From contig NZ_JAGGLD010000001.1 in assembly GCF_017874255.1 (NCBI RefSeq), forward strand, positions 1,240,001-1,304,000: a stretch of 64,000 bases of DNA. Direction: 5' to 3'. This stretch comes from Paenibacillus shirakamiensis (GTDB taxonomy: Bacteria > Bacillota > Bacilli > Paenibacillales > Paenibacillaceae). The position numbers and the translations under genes are program-made. Position 1 is the stretch's first letter. Every line of letters begins with the position of its first letter. Below are positions 51,743-60,627 of the stretch, piece by piece. The notes under the pieces were generated by a model, which was not told the DNA's origin, did no database searches, and worked only from the letters and a program-made list of their open reading frames with translations.

Positions 51743-54700
51743 TTATTTTAAAGTTCCTGAAGATCGAAGCGATTCAAGATGTTGTTCTGCTTTGTCACGC
51801 GCCAGATTCCCAGAATACACTTGCTCGAACAACTCATCCATAGAAAGTTGAGAAGTAGGTTCGCAGTCAGCTTGAACCTTTTTAGTTTGACTATCAAGTA
51901 GTTCTTCAATATAGCCTGTGAAATCTTGCAATGTGGGATACGCATAGATCTGAGTTGCAGGAAGCGATAGACTAAATTTACGATTGATAGCTTGAATCCA
52001 CTCTACTCCTAAAATAGAATCCAATCCCATATCAATAAATTTCAGGTGTGGATTAATATCCGGCACACTTAGATATAAGGCATCGGCTAGACTATTCGTG
52101 AGATACTCTAAGATAACCTCTGTTGACACAACATTAGATGGTGCAATTTCTTGTATTTCATATTTATCGGGAACAAATACAGGAAGTATAGGCAATTCCG
52201 CCCTGCCATTACCTGATTTAAAGCCATTCATTTCTTGTTCCAAATACGTAGAGAATTGTCTAAGGGTTGGATAATCATAGACTTTTGTCGCTGGAATATG
52301 CGTACCATATCTTGCATTTAGAGTTCGAATCCATTCCACGCCTATAATAGAATCCAAACCTAAATTTATAAATTTTTCATCCACATCCACTTCTTTCTCA
52401 GACAGATATAGCGCTTCGGATAAACTTTGGATTAATTCAGAAATCAGATTCCGATGTCCGCTATCAAGATCATTGGAATCTACGCTATTCCTAAGATCAT
52501 CATGGACTAATTCGCTCTCGTGAACGGTGTCCTTGTCTACCCATAACTTATCTATAGGCTGACTATTCAGTGGTTTTAAGGTAACAAAAGGAGCATTTAT
52601 CTTAGGTATAAGAAGTGATTCATGGTTGACAGTCAAGTCCTCTAGTACTGCATCCGAAGGTGGAGGTGTTGAGTACAAGTCCTGAGAAGATGTAGTAGCT
52701 TCTCGTAAGCCCTTATCCCTACATTTTTCTAGTTGTGGCATTCGGGACGCAGAACTTTGGAGCGATGAAAATGAACTTTGAGTAGTGGCTAACCAATACT
52801 TAGATTTTTCAAAAGGATAGGTAGGCAAAGGAACTCTAGCAAAAGAATACCCCGTATATAATCCCTTCACATCTAAGTCATAGCCTTGAAGATATAGTTC
52901 TGCTAAGGCCGTATACTGATGTTTTGAACCTGCGTAATTAGGTTGACGGAGCTCTTCAATTATGTTTTGTCCCATTTCAGCAAATAATGGTTCTAATCGA
53001 AGTTTGGCGATTACACTGCTACCCTGATGTTCATAAACTGGCTTATTCTCGATATCTAAAGTAAGCATTTCCTGGAATTGCGCTACACTTTGTACCACGT
53101 AGGATACACGTATGTCCCAGTGATCTCTTCCTACAAGGAGCGTTGCTGCTATATCAGCTAGAGAATGCGAACCCCCATCATTGGCTAGCCAAGATAACAT
53201 ATCCTGTTGTTTGTTGATTAGGGCACTTGTTGTTTTGGCAGACATGCACATTAAATAATAAGTCTGTTCTGAAGCAAAATTCCGGTGATAGCTAGGTGCT
53301 TCTTCAATAGCAAGATGAGCATTCGTCCCTCCGGAGCCAAAGCTACTTATCCCCGCTCTGCGCATGCCTTGTGCGTGTGAAGTTTGCCATGGTATAGATT
53401 CCGAAGTGATATAAAAAGGGGACTGATCCAATGAACAATGCGGATTTAATTGTTTAAAATGCAGTGTTTTTGGAAGTATACGATAGCGTAAGCAAAGGAT
53501 CACCTTAAATAACCCGGCCATTCCTGCAGCCGCTTCAAGATGTCCTACATTGGTCTTAATCGAGCCTATTCCACAAGATGGCTCCGACCATGCTTCGCTT
53601 TTCTCTGATTTAAGATTTGAAAAAGCTTCTTTTAAACCACTAATCTCAATAGGATCACCAAGCTTCGTTCCCGTGCCATGGGCTTCCATATATCCCACAG
53701 TCTCTGGTGCAAAATTGGCTCTACGAAATGCATCCATAATTAATTCTGCCTGCATCTGAGGATTAGGCACCGTAAGTCCACCCGCTTGACCTCCATGGTT
53801 TACCGCTGTTCCCTTAATCACAGCCAAAATCTCATCTTGATCTAGCATGGCTTGAGTAAGTGGCTTGAGCAGGATCACTCCTGCCCCCTCACCCCGAACG
53901 TAACCACTCGCACCACTATCAAAAGTTCTACAAGTTCCTTCCTCAGATAACATGCCAGCTTGATAATAAGCTATGCTATTATACGGATCACACATAAGGT
54001 GAATGCCACCCACAAGTGCCTGATCACACTCATTATTTTTCAGTGCATGAACAGCTTGGTGAATAGCTACAAGTGAACTGGAACATGCCGTATCTATCTG
54101 TAGGCTTGGTCCTCTAAAATCAAAAAAATAGGAGATTCGATTAGGGATAGCAGCCATAGAACCTCCAGCTCCGTAAAAAGCTTGATGTTTCTCTAAAACT
54201 TTTTGATAATCCGAACCGCTCGCACCGATATAGACTCCCGTTCGACTGCCTCGTAAATCTTTAGCCGAATAACCCGCTCTTTCTATACACTCCCATACAA
54301 GTTCTAGCAAAATACGCTGCTGTGGATCCATAAGCTCCGCTTCCTTTGGAGATATACGGAAGAACTGAGGATCAAAACTAGCAATATCGCGAAGAAAGCT
54401 CCCTTTATCAATGCCTTGATGTGTTCCCTCCACATCAATATGTGCCGGCCATTCCCAGCGGTCCTTAGGTAATGTAGTCACGGTACTTCTCTCGCCTAGC
54501 AGTATATCCCATAATTGTTCTAATTGATGGACATCTCCCGGAAGTCGACAAGACGCTGATACAATAGCAATATCTTGATGGGACTGTGATGCTAAAGATT
54601 CCGCTACGATCGATTGTGTGGCATCCTTTTCTTGTTCTTTTTTTGTCTCTTCCACGGCTTCAGGCGCTTGGAGATGTTTCTCTAAAAATTGAATAATGCG

Positions 54701-57100
54701 CTGAGCCGTATTATATCTGAAGAAAAATGCCGGTTCCAAAAGAACATTATATTCATGGCTAATTCTTTCATTTAACTCTAGAAGATCTGCTGAATCTAGG
54801 CCCATTTCCATTAAAGGATGATCTAGAGCAATAGGCTCTTCTTTTCCCAGAATAAGCACAATAGATTGTGTGATGAATGGTTCAATGGCCTTGTATTTCT
54901 TAGTTGCTGGCATGGAACTATCTCGTGTTATGCGAGGTGATCGATCTGCTCCTCCGGTAAGTTTCTTGTGCCTTCGGTTATTTAGATCATATGTGATCCA
55001 TACGCCGCATCCGTTATTTTTGAAATCTAGTGGCCGATAATTAGGAACAATTCCTTTAATCTCGGCACCATGCCACTCATGGAATCTTAGATTCATATCT
55101 ACGGGACTCCCATAAGCATTTCGTAGTTGAATATAATCTTGTATAGGAATACTTTGATGTTTATAGTAATCCTTGCATCGTGTGATACCCTCAACCTGTT
55201 GAATTCCACTAATAAGGCTACTTCGTATTAGCATAAATTCCAGCAGATCATCCCCTAAATTACGATGCTGCATCTCAGGAAGAATATTCAAACCTAAAAG
55301 TTGAAGAATTGTGCCATCCTTCTGGGCAAATTTCTCTATTTCAGCATAACTAATCGCCTGAAGGTGCTCAGAACTTTGAATCCTCTGAGCATATACAACA
55401 CCAACAATACGTTGATGGAGCAAGATTACTAATTGATTCTCCGGGTCAGATATAATTCGCTGGAGAACCATCGATTCACTAGCTTGCAGACTACTCTCCC
55501 AACACGCCTTTTCTAATTCTATAAGTTCAGACAGATCATCTTCACGAGCATAACGGATGATATAGTCCTTTTTCTCAAATTGATTCAAAGTGATCCTAGT
55601 AAAAGGTAATGTTTTGGGGTATTTCTTAAAGAATGATGAATTAGGAAAGAGACCCACTTCAGCGGCAGCCATAATGAACTTTTCTGCACTTACAAGAAGC
55701 TGTTGAGAGAAACCATGATAGGCATCAAAGTGCAAACTCTCACATTTACTTAAATAAGCTCCAACCGTGTCTGCCTCCAGACTGTGTACTTCAAGGATGA
55801 GTAAGCCATGTCTACCGATGATCTCGGACCACCGTTCCAAATGTTCAACCAAACTTTGCATGACATCCGCTCCGCAGATCTCCTGTCCTTGCTCATCAGC
55901 ATAGGCGTGATCCTGCATAATATTTTTTCGTGCATGCACTTTCTGGATATCCATCGGAGCAAGATAGGGCCGATCATGATCCAAAAATGAACGAACGTGA
56001 AGAATTTGATCTGGATCATGGATGCCGAACATCTCTAAATCTTTAAGAACCTGAGCAGGATTTCCAATGTTTCCTTGCAAGACAATATGATGAATATCTT
56101 TTAGCGTTCGTGTAGTTTCTTCTAATGCTTTCTCATTGAAATCAATACCAATCAGTTGAATAGGAAATTGATCCAGTACCCTGCCTCGAGGAGTTGTATC
56201 TCGAATCATCTCATATATTTTCTTTAAAAGTGACCCATCCCCACATCCCATATCTGCAATATATTTAGGTTGTTCTGCCAGAGGCTCTTGACTGAATATA
56301 GCCAAAATAATCTCTTCCAAATCTAAAAAATACTTCTCATGCTGAAACCCACTTCCTAGTACATTTAACTGTCGATCTACATGCCTTTCATGCCCATGTA
56401 TATCTCGACTAAATATAGTTGTGCAGTCTCCAAATAAAACTTCAGAAATTTGTTCTAGCATTGGAGCATACGATGCAATTGTAGCCGTGATAAAAATCCG
56501 TTCTTGCATAAAACGTCCTGAATCCGTTAAAGTATATTCCTCCTCCTGAGCTTCCAACCAGCCTTGATGTAAAAAGAATCGCACGATTTCTTCACGGATA
56601 ATTGGACTTAACCCCTCCAGATGTAGTTGCTTCCCAACGCTCGTGCTTGCCAGATACCCTTTCTCTTTCATCCTAAGCAACAATGGAATAGCCAATAATC
56701 CATCTAGATAACGAGCAATTAAAGGGTCCCCTACACCCCACCCTTGCTCCGACTGCTCTATCCAAAAGGAAAGACGAAATTTTTTTTGATTTTTCCGAAA
56801 ATACGATTGAATAGGAAAGGATACAAGATGGACAAGATCTTCTGGCAAAAGAGCATGAATGTCTGATTTCTTCGTTAGTACATAACTATCTCGCTCAACT
56901 TGCGTAATCCATTGCAAGGACTCCAGCATCCGTAATGCAACACGTAGATGACCCGTATTTCCATGTAACTGTTCAGCTAAATCCTTAAAGGAGGTTGGTG
57001 TAGTAGGTGATAGTCTGTTGAACAAACCTTGCTTTTTACAAGCAAGAATTACAGGAATGGCCACATAACCATTACAATAATCATTTAATATCGTCAGCAT
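51743..57100 (-). CDS. PKS-A: loading MT-GNAT-ACP, then KS and tandem beta-branching ACPs
   Basis: A 1,785-residue initiating PKS. The N-terminal part (about 1-490) is a winged-helix region plus class I methyltransferase-like domain (DMGCGDGS about 285, HVRSFLDHDRPY about 372) of the CurA AR / AprA / GphF loading type. A GNAT-like domain follows (about 510-710); in such modules it decarboxylates malonyl- or methylated malonyl-ACP to give the starter. Then ACP (Ser770 in GLDSAD), KS (about 840-1265, Cys1006, EAHGTG), and after a linker two ACPs with Ser1584 (GLDSIIGVEW) and Ser1695 (GLDSILGVEW). Both carry the Trp typical of beta-branching ACPs, so the first extension product should be branched by the HMGS enzymes encoded on both sides. 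A helical docking segment ends it. GGGAGGAA precedes the ATG. Confidence 0.93.
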   Translation of the reverse strand: MLTILNDYCNGYVAIPVILACKKQGLFNRLSPTTPTSFKDLAEQLHGNTGHLRVALRMLESLQWITQVERDSYVLTKKSDIHALLPEDLVHLVSFPIQSYFRKNQKKFRLSFWIEQSEQGWGVGDPLIARYLDGLLAIPLLLRMKEKGYLASTSVGKQLHLEGLSPIIREEIVRFFLHQGWLEAQEEEYTLTDSGRFMQERIFITATIASYAPMLEQISEVLFGDCTTIFSRDIHGHERHVDRQLNVLGSGFQHEKYFLDLEEIILAIFSQEPLAEQPKYIADMGCGDGSLLKKIYEMIRDTTPRGRVLDQFPIQLIGIDFNEKALEETTRTLKDIHHIVLQGNIGNPAQVLKDLEMFGIHDPDQILHVRSFLDHDRPYLAPMDIQKVHARKNIMQDHAYADEQGQEICGADVMQSLVEHLERWSEIIGRHGLLILEVHSLEADTVGAYLSKCESLHFDAYHGFSQQLLVSAEKFIMAAAEVGLFPNSSFFKKYPKTLPFTRITLNQFEKKDYIIRYAREDDLSELIELEKACWESSLQASESMVLQRIISDPENQLVILLHQRIVGVVYAQRIQSSEHLQAISYAEIEKFAQKDGTILQLLGLNILPEMQHRNLGDDLLEFMLIRSSLISGIQQVEGITRCKDYYKHQSIPIQDYIQLRNAYGSPVDMNLRFHEWHGAEIKGIVPNYRPLDFKNNGCGVWITYDLNNRRHKKLTGGADRSPRITRDSSMPATKKYKAIEPFITQSIVLILGKEEPIALDHPLMEMGLDSADLLELNERISHEYNVLLEPAFFFRYNTAQRIIQFLEKHLQAPEAVEETKKEQEKDATQSIVAESLASQSHQDIAIVSASCRLPGDVHQLEQLWDILLGERSTVTTLPKDRWEWPAHIDVEGTHQGIDKGSFLRDIASFDPQFFRISPKEAELMDPQQRILLELVWECIERAGYSAKDLRGSRTGVYIGASGSDYQKVLEKHQAFYGAGGSMAAIPNRISYFFDFRGPSLQIDTACSSSLVAIHQAVHALKNNECDQALVGGIHLMCDPYNSIAYYQAGMLSEEGTCRTFDSGASGYVRGEGAGVILLKPLTQAMLDQDEILAVIKGTAVNHGGQAGGLTVPNPQMQAELIMDAFRRANFAPETVGYMEAHGTGTKLGDPIEISGLKEAFSNLKSEKSEAWSEPSCGIGSIKTNVGHLEAAAGMAGLFKVILCLRYRILPKTLHFKQLNPHCSLDQSPFYITSESIPWQTSHAQGMRRAGISSFGSGGTNAHLAIEEAPSYHRNFASEQTYYLMCMSAKTTSALINKQQDMLSWLANDGGSHSLADIAATLLVGRDHWDIRVSYVVQSVAQFQEMLTLDIENKPVYEHQGSSVIAKLRLEPLFAEMGQNIIEELRQPNYAGSKHQYTALAELYLQGYDLDVKGLYTGYSFARVPLPTYPFEKSKYWLATTQSSFSSLQSSASRMPQLEKCRDKGLREATTSSQDLYSTPPPSDAVLEDLTVNHESLLIPKINAPFVTLKPLNSQPIDKLWVDKDTVHESELVHDDLRNSVDSNDLDSGHRNLISELIQSLSEALYLSEKEVDVDEKFINLGLDSIIGVEWIRTLNARYGTHIPATKVYDYPTLRQFSTYLEQEMNGFKSGNGRAELPILPVFVPDKYEIQEIAPSNVVSTEVILEYLTNSLADALYLSVPDINPHLKFIDMGLDSILGVEWIQAINRKFSLSLPATQIYAYPTLQDFTGYIEELLDSQTKKVQADCEPTSQLSMDELFEQVYSGNLARDKAEQHLESLRSSGTLK

Positions 57101-57103
57101 CGG

Positions 57104-57868
57104 CTATTCCTCCCATGGGAATTGTCCCTTCTCTACAAATCTATAAATTTTGTCCAAAATCTGTGGGTCCGAGAACATGCTTTCATTAGCTGATAAAGCT
57201 GATAATTTGGACGTGTATACTTGTTGTTGGAATGAACGAAGGTATCTTTTGTAATTTTTAATTGCGGATTTGCTTAACTTTTTGAGCCGCAATAAATGTT
57301 TTCGAATTAGCAGTTCACTCTGACTATCATAAGCGTCAACAAGTCCCCAATCATAAGCATCTACTACAGAAATAGGCTTTGTCATAAGGGTCATATAATG
57401 AGTTTTTTGAGTTCCTATTCTCTGGATTAAGAAGGGCATTACGCAAGCTGGAAACAACCCAAACAGGAGTTCAGATAGACTAAACTCCGCGGTATCATCT
57501 GCTATAACTATGTCGCAAGCGGATACGAAACCAACTCCACCCGCGTTCACTTTCCCCCGAACATGAGCTATGGATATAAAAGAACCATGTTTCAATTGCA
57601 GCCATAGATCATATAAAGGTTCTGGTCGATTCTCTAGAGGTTGACCTGATGCAAGTGTGGCATACATATTCTCAAAGTCAGCTCCCATACAAAATACTTT
57701 GGGCAAGCCTTCAAGAACAACGATGGTTATCTTTTCTTGGCAAGAAGAGAGGACATGTGCACATTCCTCAACTAATTGATCGTTAATTGTATTGTTCGCT
57801 TCATGCCGATTCATTTGTAGATAACATATCTGATCCGTATAACGTACCGATATGGTTTCATAATTCAT
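57104..57868 (-). CDS. Enoyl-CoA hydratase-like dehydratase of beta-branching (ECH1, PksH-like)
   Basis: About 254 residues from ATG 57868, which overlaps the HMGS1 stop as ATGA; a GTG three codons earlier (57877) is the alternative. The crotonase fold reads closely like PksH of the bacillaene cluster: FCMGADFENMY, RGKVNAGGVGFVSACD, SELLFGLFPACVMPFL, HYMTLMTKPISV. The ECH1 class dehydrates the HMG-ACP intermediate formed by HMG synthase to a glutaconyl-ACP, which ECH2 then decarboxylates. It is the last gene before PKS-A, whose tandem ACPs are the likely site of action. Assignment as dehydratase rests on family resemblance. Confidence 0.9.
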   Translation of the reverse strand: MNYETISVRYTDQICYLQMNRHEANNTINDQLVEECAHVLSSCQEKITIVVLEGLPKVFCMGADFENMYATLASGQPLENRPEPLYDLWLQLKHGSFISIAHVRGKVNAGGVGFVSACDIVIADDTAEFSLSELLFGLFPACVMPFLIQRIGTQKTHYMTLMTKPISVVDAYDWGLVDAYDSQSELLIRKHLLRLKKLSKSAIKNYKRYLRSFQQQVYTSKLSALSANESMFSDPQILDKIYRFVEKGQFPWEE

Positions 57869-59133
57869 GATATCCACCGATATTCCCGATGATATTCACG
57901 TATTCCCTCCAAGATTAGACACGATTTTCCAGTTTTGGATTTGGAAAGTCTTGCTTGTGAGAATATAACCGGATCAATTGTACTATTACGTGTCCCAAAC
58001 TTAAGAAGGTCGGTATAATCGAACAAAGATTCATATTCTTCAAGACTCAAGCGATATCGAGAATTTAGATGTTCATTGATTTCAAAAGATCTCTGCCGCT
58101 CCTGACCTTCTTTTGCTGTAAGGCCGCTATAGAACTCAGAACAACAGCCTGACCCGTAGGAGAACGTACCTATACGTGAAGGAGAAGAAAAATCACCCTG
58201 ATCAATCGTACTAGCAAGGGAGAGTAATGAAGTAGCTCCCATTACATTTCCGACCCGTTGACAATACATAAGGCCTGGCATTACACGGCGCTCAAAATCT
58301 TCTTCAATTTCCGAAGGCTTCGCCTTGACCATTCTACGCATCATACTTCTGTGGGCTCCTTTTACCATGCCACCGAATGGAGTATGAAAGGCTAGATACT
58401 GAAAGGTATCTTTATAGTCCACATGATCAACACGCTTCTGATACTCCAGAAAAGTCTGCTCACAACAGTCCAGATATGACATTAGTGATAGATCTGCATC
58501 CCCTGCTTCACTATCTGGAGTGGGTCTGCAACTATCCATCACTTCATAACCATAATAACCATTAGCGCCAATATCCACTTGGTATACATAAGGCTTATTA
58601 CTTACAAGAACAGCAACTGCTCCTGCCCCTGCACTGGGTTCTGCAAATGACCAATCTGCTGTCAATGTCTCCCCAGCATCTACCGTCATAAAACGAGAAA
58701 TATCTGTAGCGACTACAAGCGCTTTAGCGCCGGGTGATGCCTGAGATAATACAAAATTAATCGCTGTCTGAAGCCCAGCTGTTCCTGAATAACAAGCTTG
58801 CTTAATCTCAAATAATCGACAATTTCGATTAAGCTCCAAATAATGATGAATATACGTACTTATCGACTTACCAAAATCAATTCCCGATTCCGTACAGGTG
58901 ATTAGAAGCTCAATTTTATTTTTTTCCTCCGAAGACAATGAATCCATAATTGGTTTAGCCGCATTCACCCCAAATGTAACAGGATCCTCAAAAGGTAAAG
59001 CAACCGCTTTCTCTTTCATAAGCAAGTTCTCAAATCGGGTAGTATCTAAACTCCGGTGTGTGGCCAGTTCTAAGACATTTAAATAAGCTGAACCCCCAAA
59101 TACATTCATTGCTTCGATTCCGGCAAGAATCAT
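57865..59133 (-). CDS. HMG-CoA synthase-like protein 1 of beta-branching (PksG-like)
   Basis: A 422-residue HMG synthase of the polyketide beta-branching family, with Cys114 in KQACYSG, AFHTPFGG and YGSGCCSEFYSG. It would condense acetyl-ACP, made by the AT, the free ACP and the decarboxylative KS encoded just upstream, with a beta-ketoacyl-ACP of the assembly line. All neighbours needed (ACP, KS, ECH1) lie immediately beside it, so this is the complete half of the cassette apart from ECH2. AGGGGGGG about ten bases before ATG is the ribosome binding site. A close paralogue (HMGS2) lies on the other side of PKS-A. Confidence 0.95.
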   Translation of the reverse strand: MILAGIEAMNVFGGSAYLNVLELATHRSLDTTRFENLLMKEKAVALPFEDPVTFGVNAAKPIMDSLSSEEKNKIELLITCTESGIDFGKSISTYIHHYLELNRNCRLFEIKQACYSGTAGLQTAINFVLSQASPGAKALVVATDISRFMTVDAGETLTADWSFAEPSAGAGAVAVLVSNKPYVYQVDIGANGYYGYEVMDSCRPTPDSEAGDADLSLMSYLDCCEQTFLEYQKRVDHVDYKDTFQYLAFHTPFGGMVKGAHRSMMRRMVKAKPSEIEEDFERRVMPGLMYCQRVGNVMGATSLLSLASTIDQGDFSSPSRIGTFSYGSGCCSEFYSGLTAKEGQERQRSFEINEHLNSRYRLSLEEYESLFDYTDLLKFGTRNSTIDPVIFSQARLSKSKTGKSCLILEGIREYHREYRWIS

Positions 59134-59153
59134 CTCTTTATGCCCCCCCTCTA

Positions 59154-60389
59154 CTAAATCTTTTGATTTCTACTTAGACATACAGCTGTATTCATTCCTC
59201 CAAATCCCATGCTAAGGCAGAGTGCATGCTGTATATCATGTGTTTTAGCAGATTGCTGAATCCATTTCCATGTATCATCCACTGGGTCTTCCAAATTTCT
59301 AGTTGGATGTAACCATGAGTACTTCATCTGTAGAATCGTTGCGATAATCTCCATAGCTCCTGCGGCAGTTAGACTATGGCCTGTAATCGATTTAGTTGCA
59401 TTAATATAAGCGTGGGAGAGGCCTGAGTCCCTAAGTGCTCTCAGTTCTGTAAGATCACCTAAGACAGAGCCCGAACCATGTGGATTAATATAATCAATAT
59501 CTCTTGGAAGAAGCTTAGCCTTACTTAAAGCTTGTGAAATCACCTTCTTCTCTCCCTCATAGGATGGATTAGGATTTCGATTTGCATCTATTCCAAGGGC
59601 CCAGCTTCTTACATAAGCATACGGCTCTATTCCTCTTGCTAGAGCTGATGAAGCCGATTCAATTACCACAGCAGCACAGGCTTCTCCATAAATAAAACCA
59701 TCGCTTTGCCGATCAAATGGCCTGCATGCTTGTGCAGGAAATTCTGCATATCGTTCCGATCCCATCGCTCCTAAAGATCGAAATGCCTGACATTCCCAAT
59801 ACGAGAGATCCATCAATGCTCCGATTGCAATACAACAAGATACTTGTCCAGAGAGCACAGCTTCGGCTGCTTGAATTACAGCTAGTTGCCCACTAGCCGA
59901 CGCACCCCCAACCGTATAGGCTAATCCCTGTATTCCGAACTTTTCTGTACAAAAGCCACATATATCACTATCCATAAAGGAAAGGCTGTAGGTGGGAGGA
60001 ACAAATGGAATTCTACCAGCGTATTGGTTGTGAATTTCTATCATTTCACGCTGCTGGATGTTAGACCCTCCAACAATTAATCCGATCTCTTCGGAGGGGA
60101 ATTCCTGTAACCTAGCTTCTTTCCATGCCTCTTGCAGCGTTAATAGTGCGGCTTTACTCGATAAAGTTGCAGATCTCTGTATCCGTTTTGGTAAAGCTTG
60201 TTCAAAATATACATCTGGTATTTCAGCTCCAATGTAACAACTTCCAGCCTCCTGACGACCTGGGCGCTGCATGGTTCGAAAAGCATGCCTGCCTTCCATC
60301 AAAGCTGAGCTGAATTCTTCCTTCCCCATTCCCACAGCTGATAGGACACCCATCCCTGTAATAACAAGCTCACGCAATGGATTTGGCAT
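59154..60389 (-). CDS. Decarboxylative ketosynthase (Cys to Ser, PksF-like) of beta-branching
   Basis: A stand-alone FabF-like KS of about 411 residues. The active-site Cys is replaced by Ser164 in GGASASG, while the later His residues remain (PHGSGS, KSITGH). Such KS proteins cannot condense; they decarboxylate malonyl on the free ACP to acetyl-ACP, the donor for HMG synthase. The upstream ACP gene overlaps it. I take ATG 60389 (start MPNPLREL, about 20 bases inside the ACP gene) because it aligns with family starts. A TTG at 60428 preceded by AAGGA would add 13 residues. It lies between the ACP and HMGS1 genes, the standard cassette order. Confidence 0.92.
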   Translation of the reverse strand: MPNPLRELVITGMGVLSAVGMGKEEFSSALMEGRHAFRTMQRPGRQEAGSCYIGAEIPDVYFEQALPKRIQRSATLSSKAALLTLQEAWKEARLQEFPSEEIGLIVGGSNIQQREMIEIHNQYAGRIPFVPPTYSLSFMDSDICGFCTEKFGIQGLAYTVGGASASGQLAVIQAAEAVLSGQVSCCIAIGALMDLSYWECQAFRSLGAMGSERYAEFPAQACRPFDRQSDGFIYGEACAAVVIESASSALARGIEPYAYVRSWALGIDANRNPNPSYEGEKKVISQALSKAKLLPRDIDYINPHGSGSVLGDLTELRALRDSGLSHAYINATKSITGHSLTAAGAMEIIATILQMKYSWLHPTRNLEDPVDDTWKWIQQSAKTHDIQHALCLSMGFGGMNTAVCLSRNQKI

Positions 60390-60615
60390 ATAATAATTCG
60401 ACAAGTTCACCAATATTGGATGCGCCAAACAGCTCTATCCTTGGAATACGTAACTCAAGGGCTTCTAATGCTAATGCTACGATTTCAGCACGATCCATGG
60501 AGTTGGCACCCAAATCAGCTAACTTTTCAGAAGGACGGAAACTATAGCCTTCTAACTCTGGGATAACTTCAATAACCTGTTGAATAACGATATGCCAAAT
60601 TTCTTCTCGACTCAT
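60370..60615 (-). CDS. Free acyl carrier protein of the beta-branching cassette (AcpK-like)
   Basis: An 81-residue type II ACP with the phosphopantetheine site Ser39 in LGANSMD. In beta-branching cassettes this donor ACP is charged with malonyl by the trans-AT, decarboxylated to acetyl-ACP by the Cys-to-Ser KS encoded next, and then used by HMG synthase. It must be activated by the PPTase at the head of the operon. AGGAGG seven bases before ATG is a near-ideal ribosome binding site, consistent with high expression of a stoichiometric carrier. It is the only free ACP in the window although there are two HMG synthases. Confidence 0.93.
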   Translation of the reverse strand: MSREEIWHIVIQQVIEVIPELEGYSFRPSEKLADLGANSMDRAEIVALALEALELRIPRIELFGASNIGELVELLYAKSIA

Positions 60616-60627
60616 TTCTATTCCTCC

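Noticed and set aside
59154..60389. Reading the stand-alone KS as a normal condensing enzyme (FabF)
   Set aside because: The active-site Cys is Ser (GGASASG), and the gene sits between the cassette ACP and HMGS, as for decarboxylative KS proteins.
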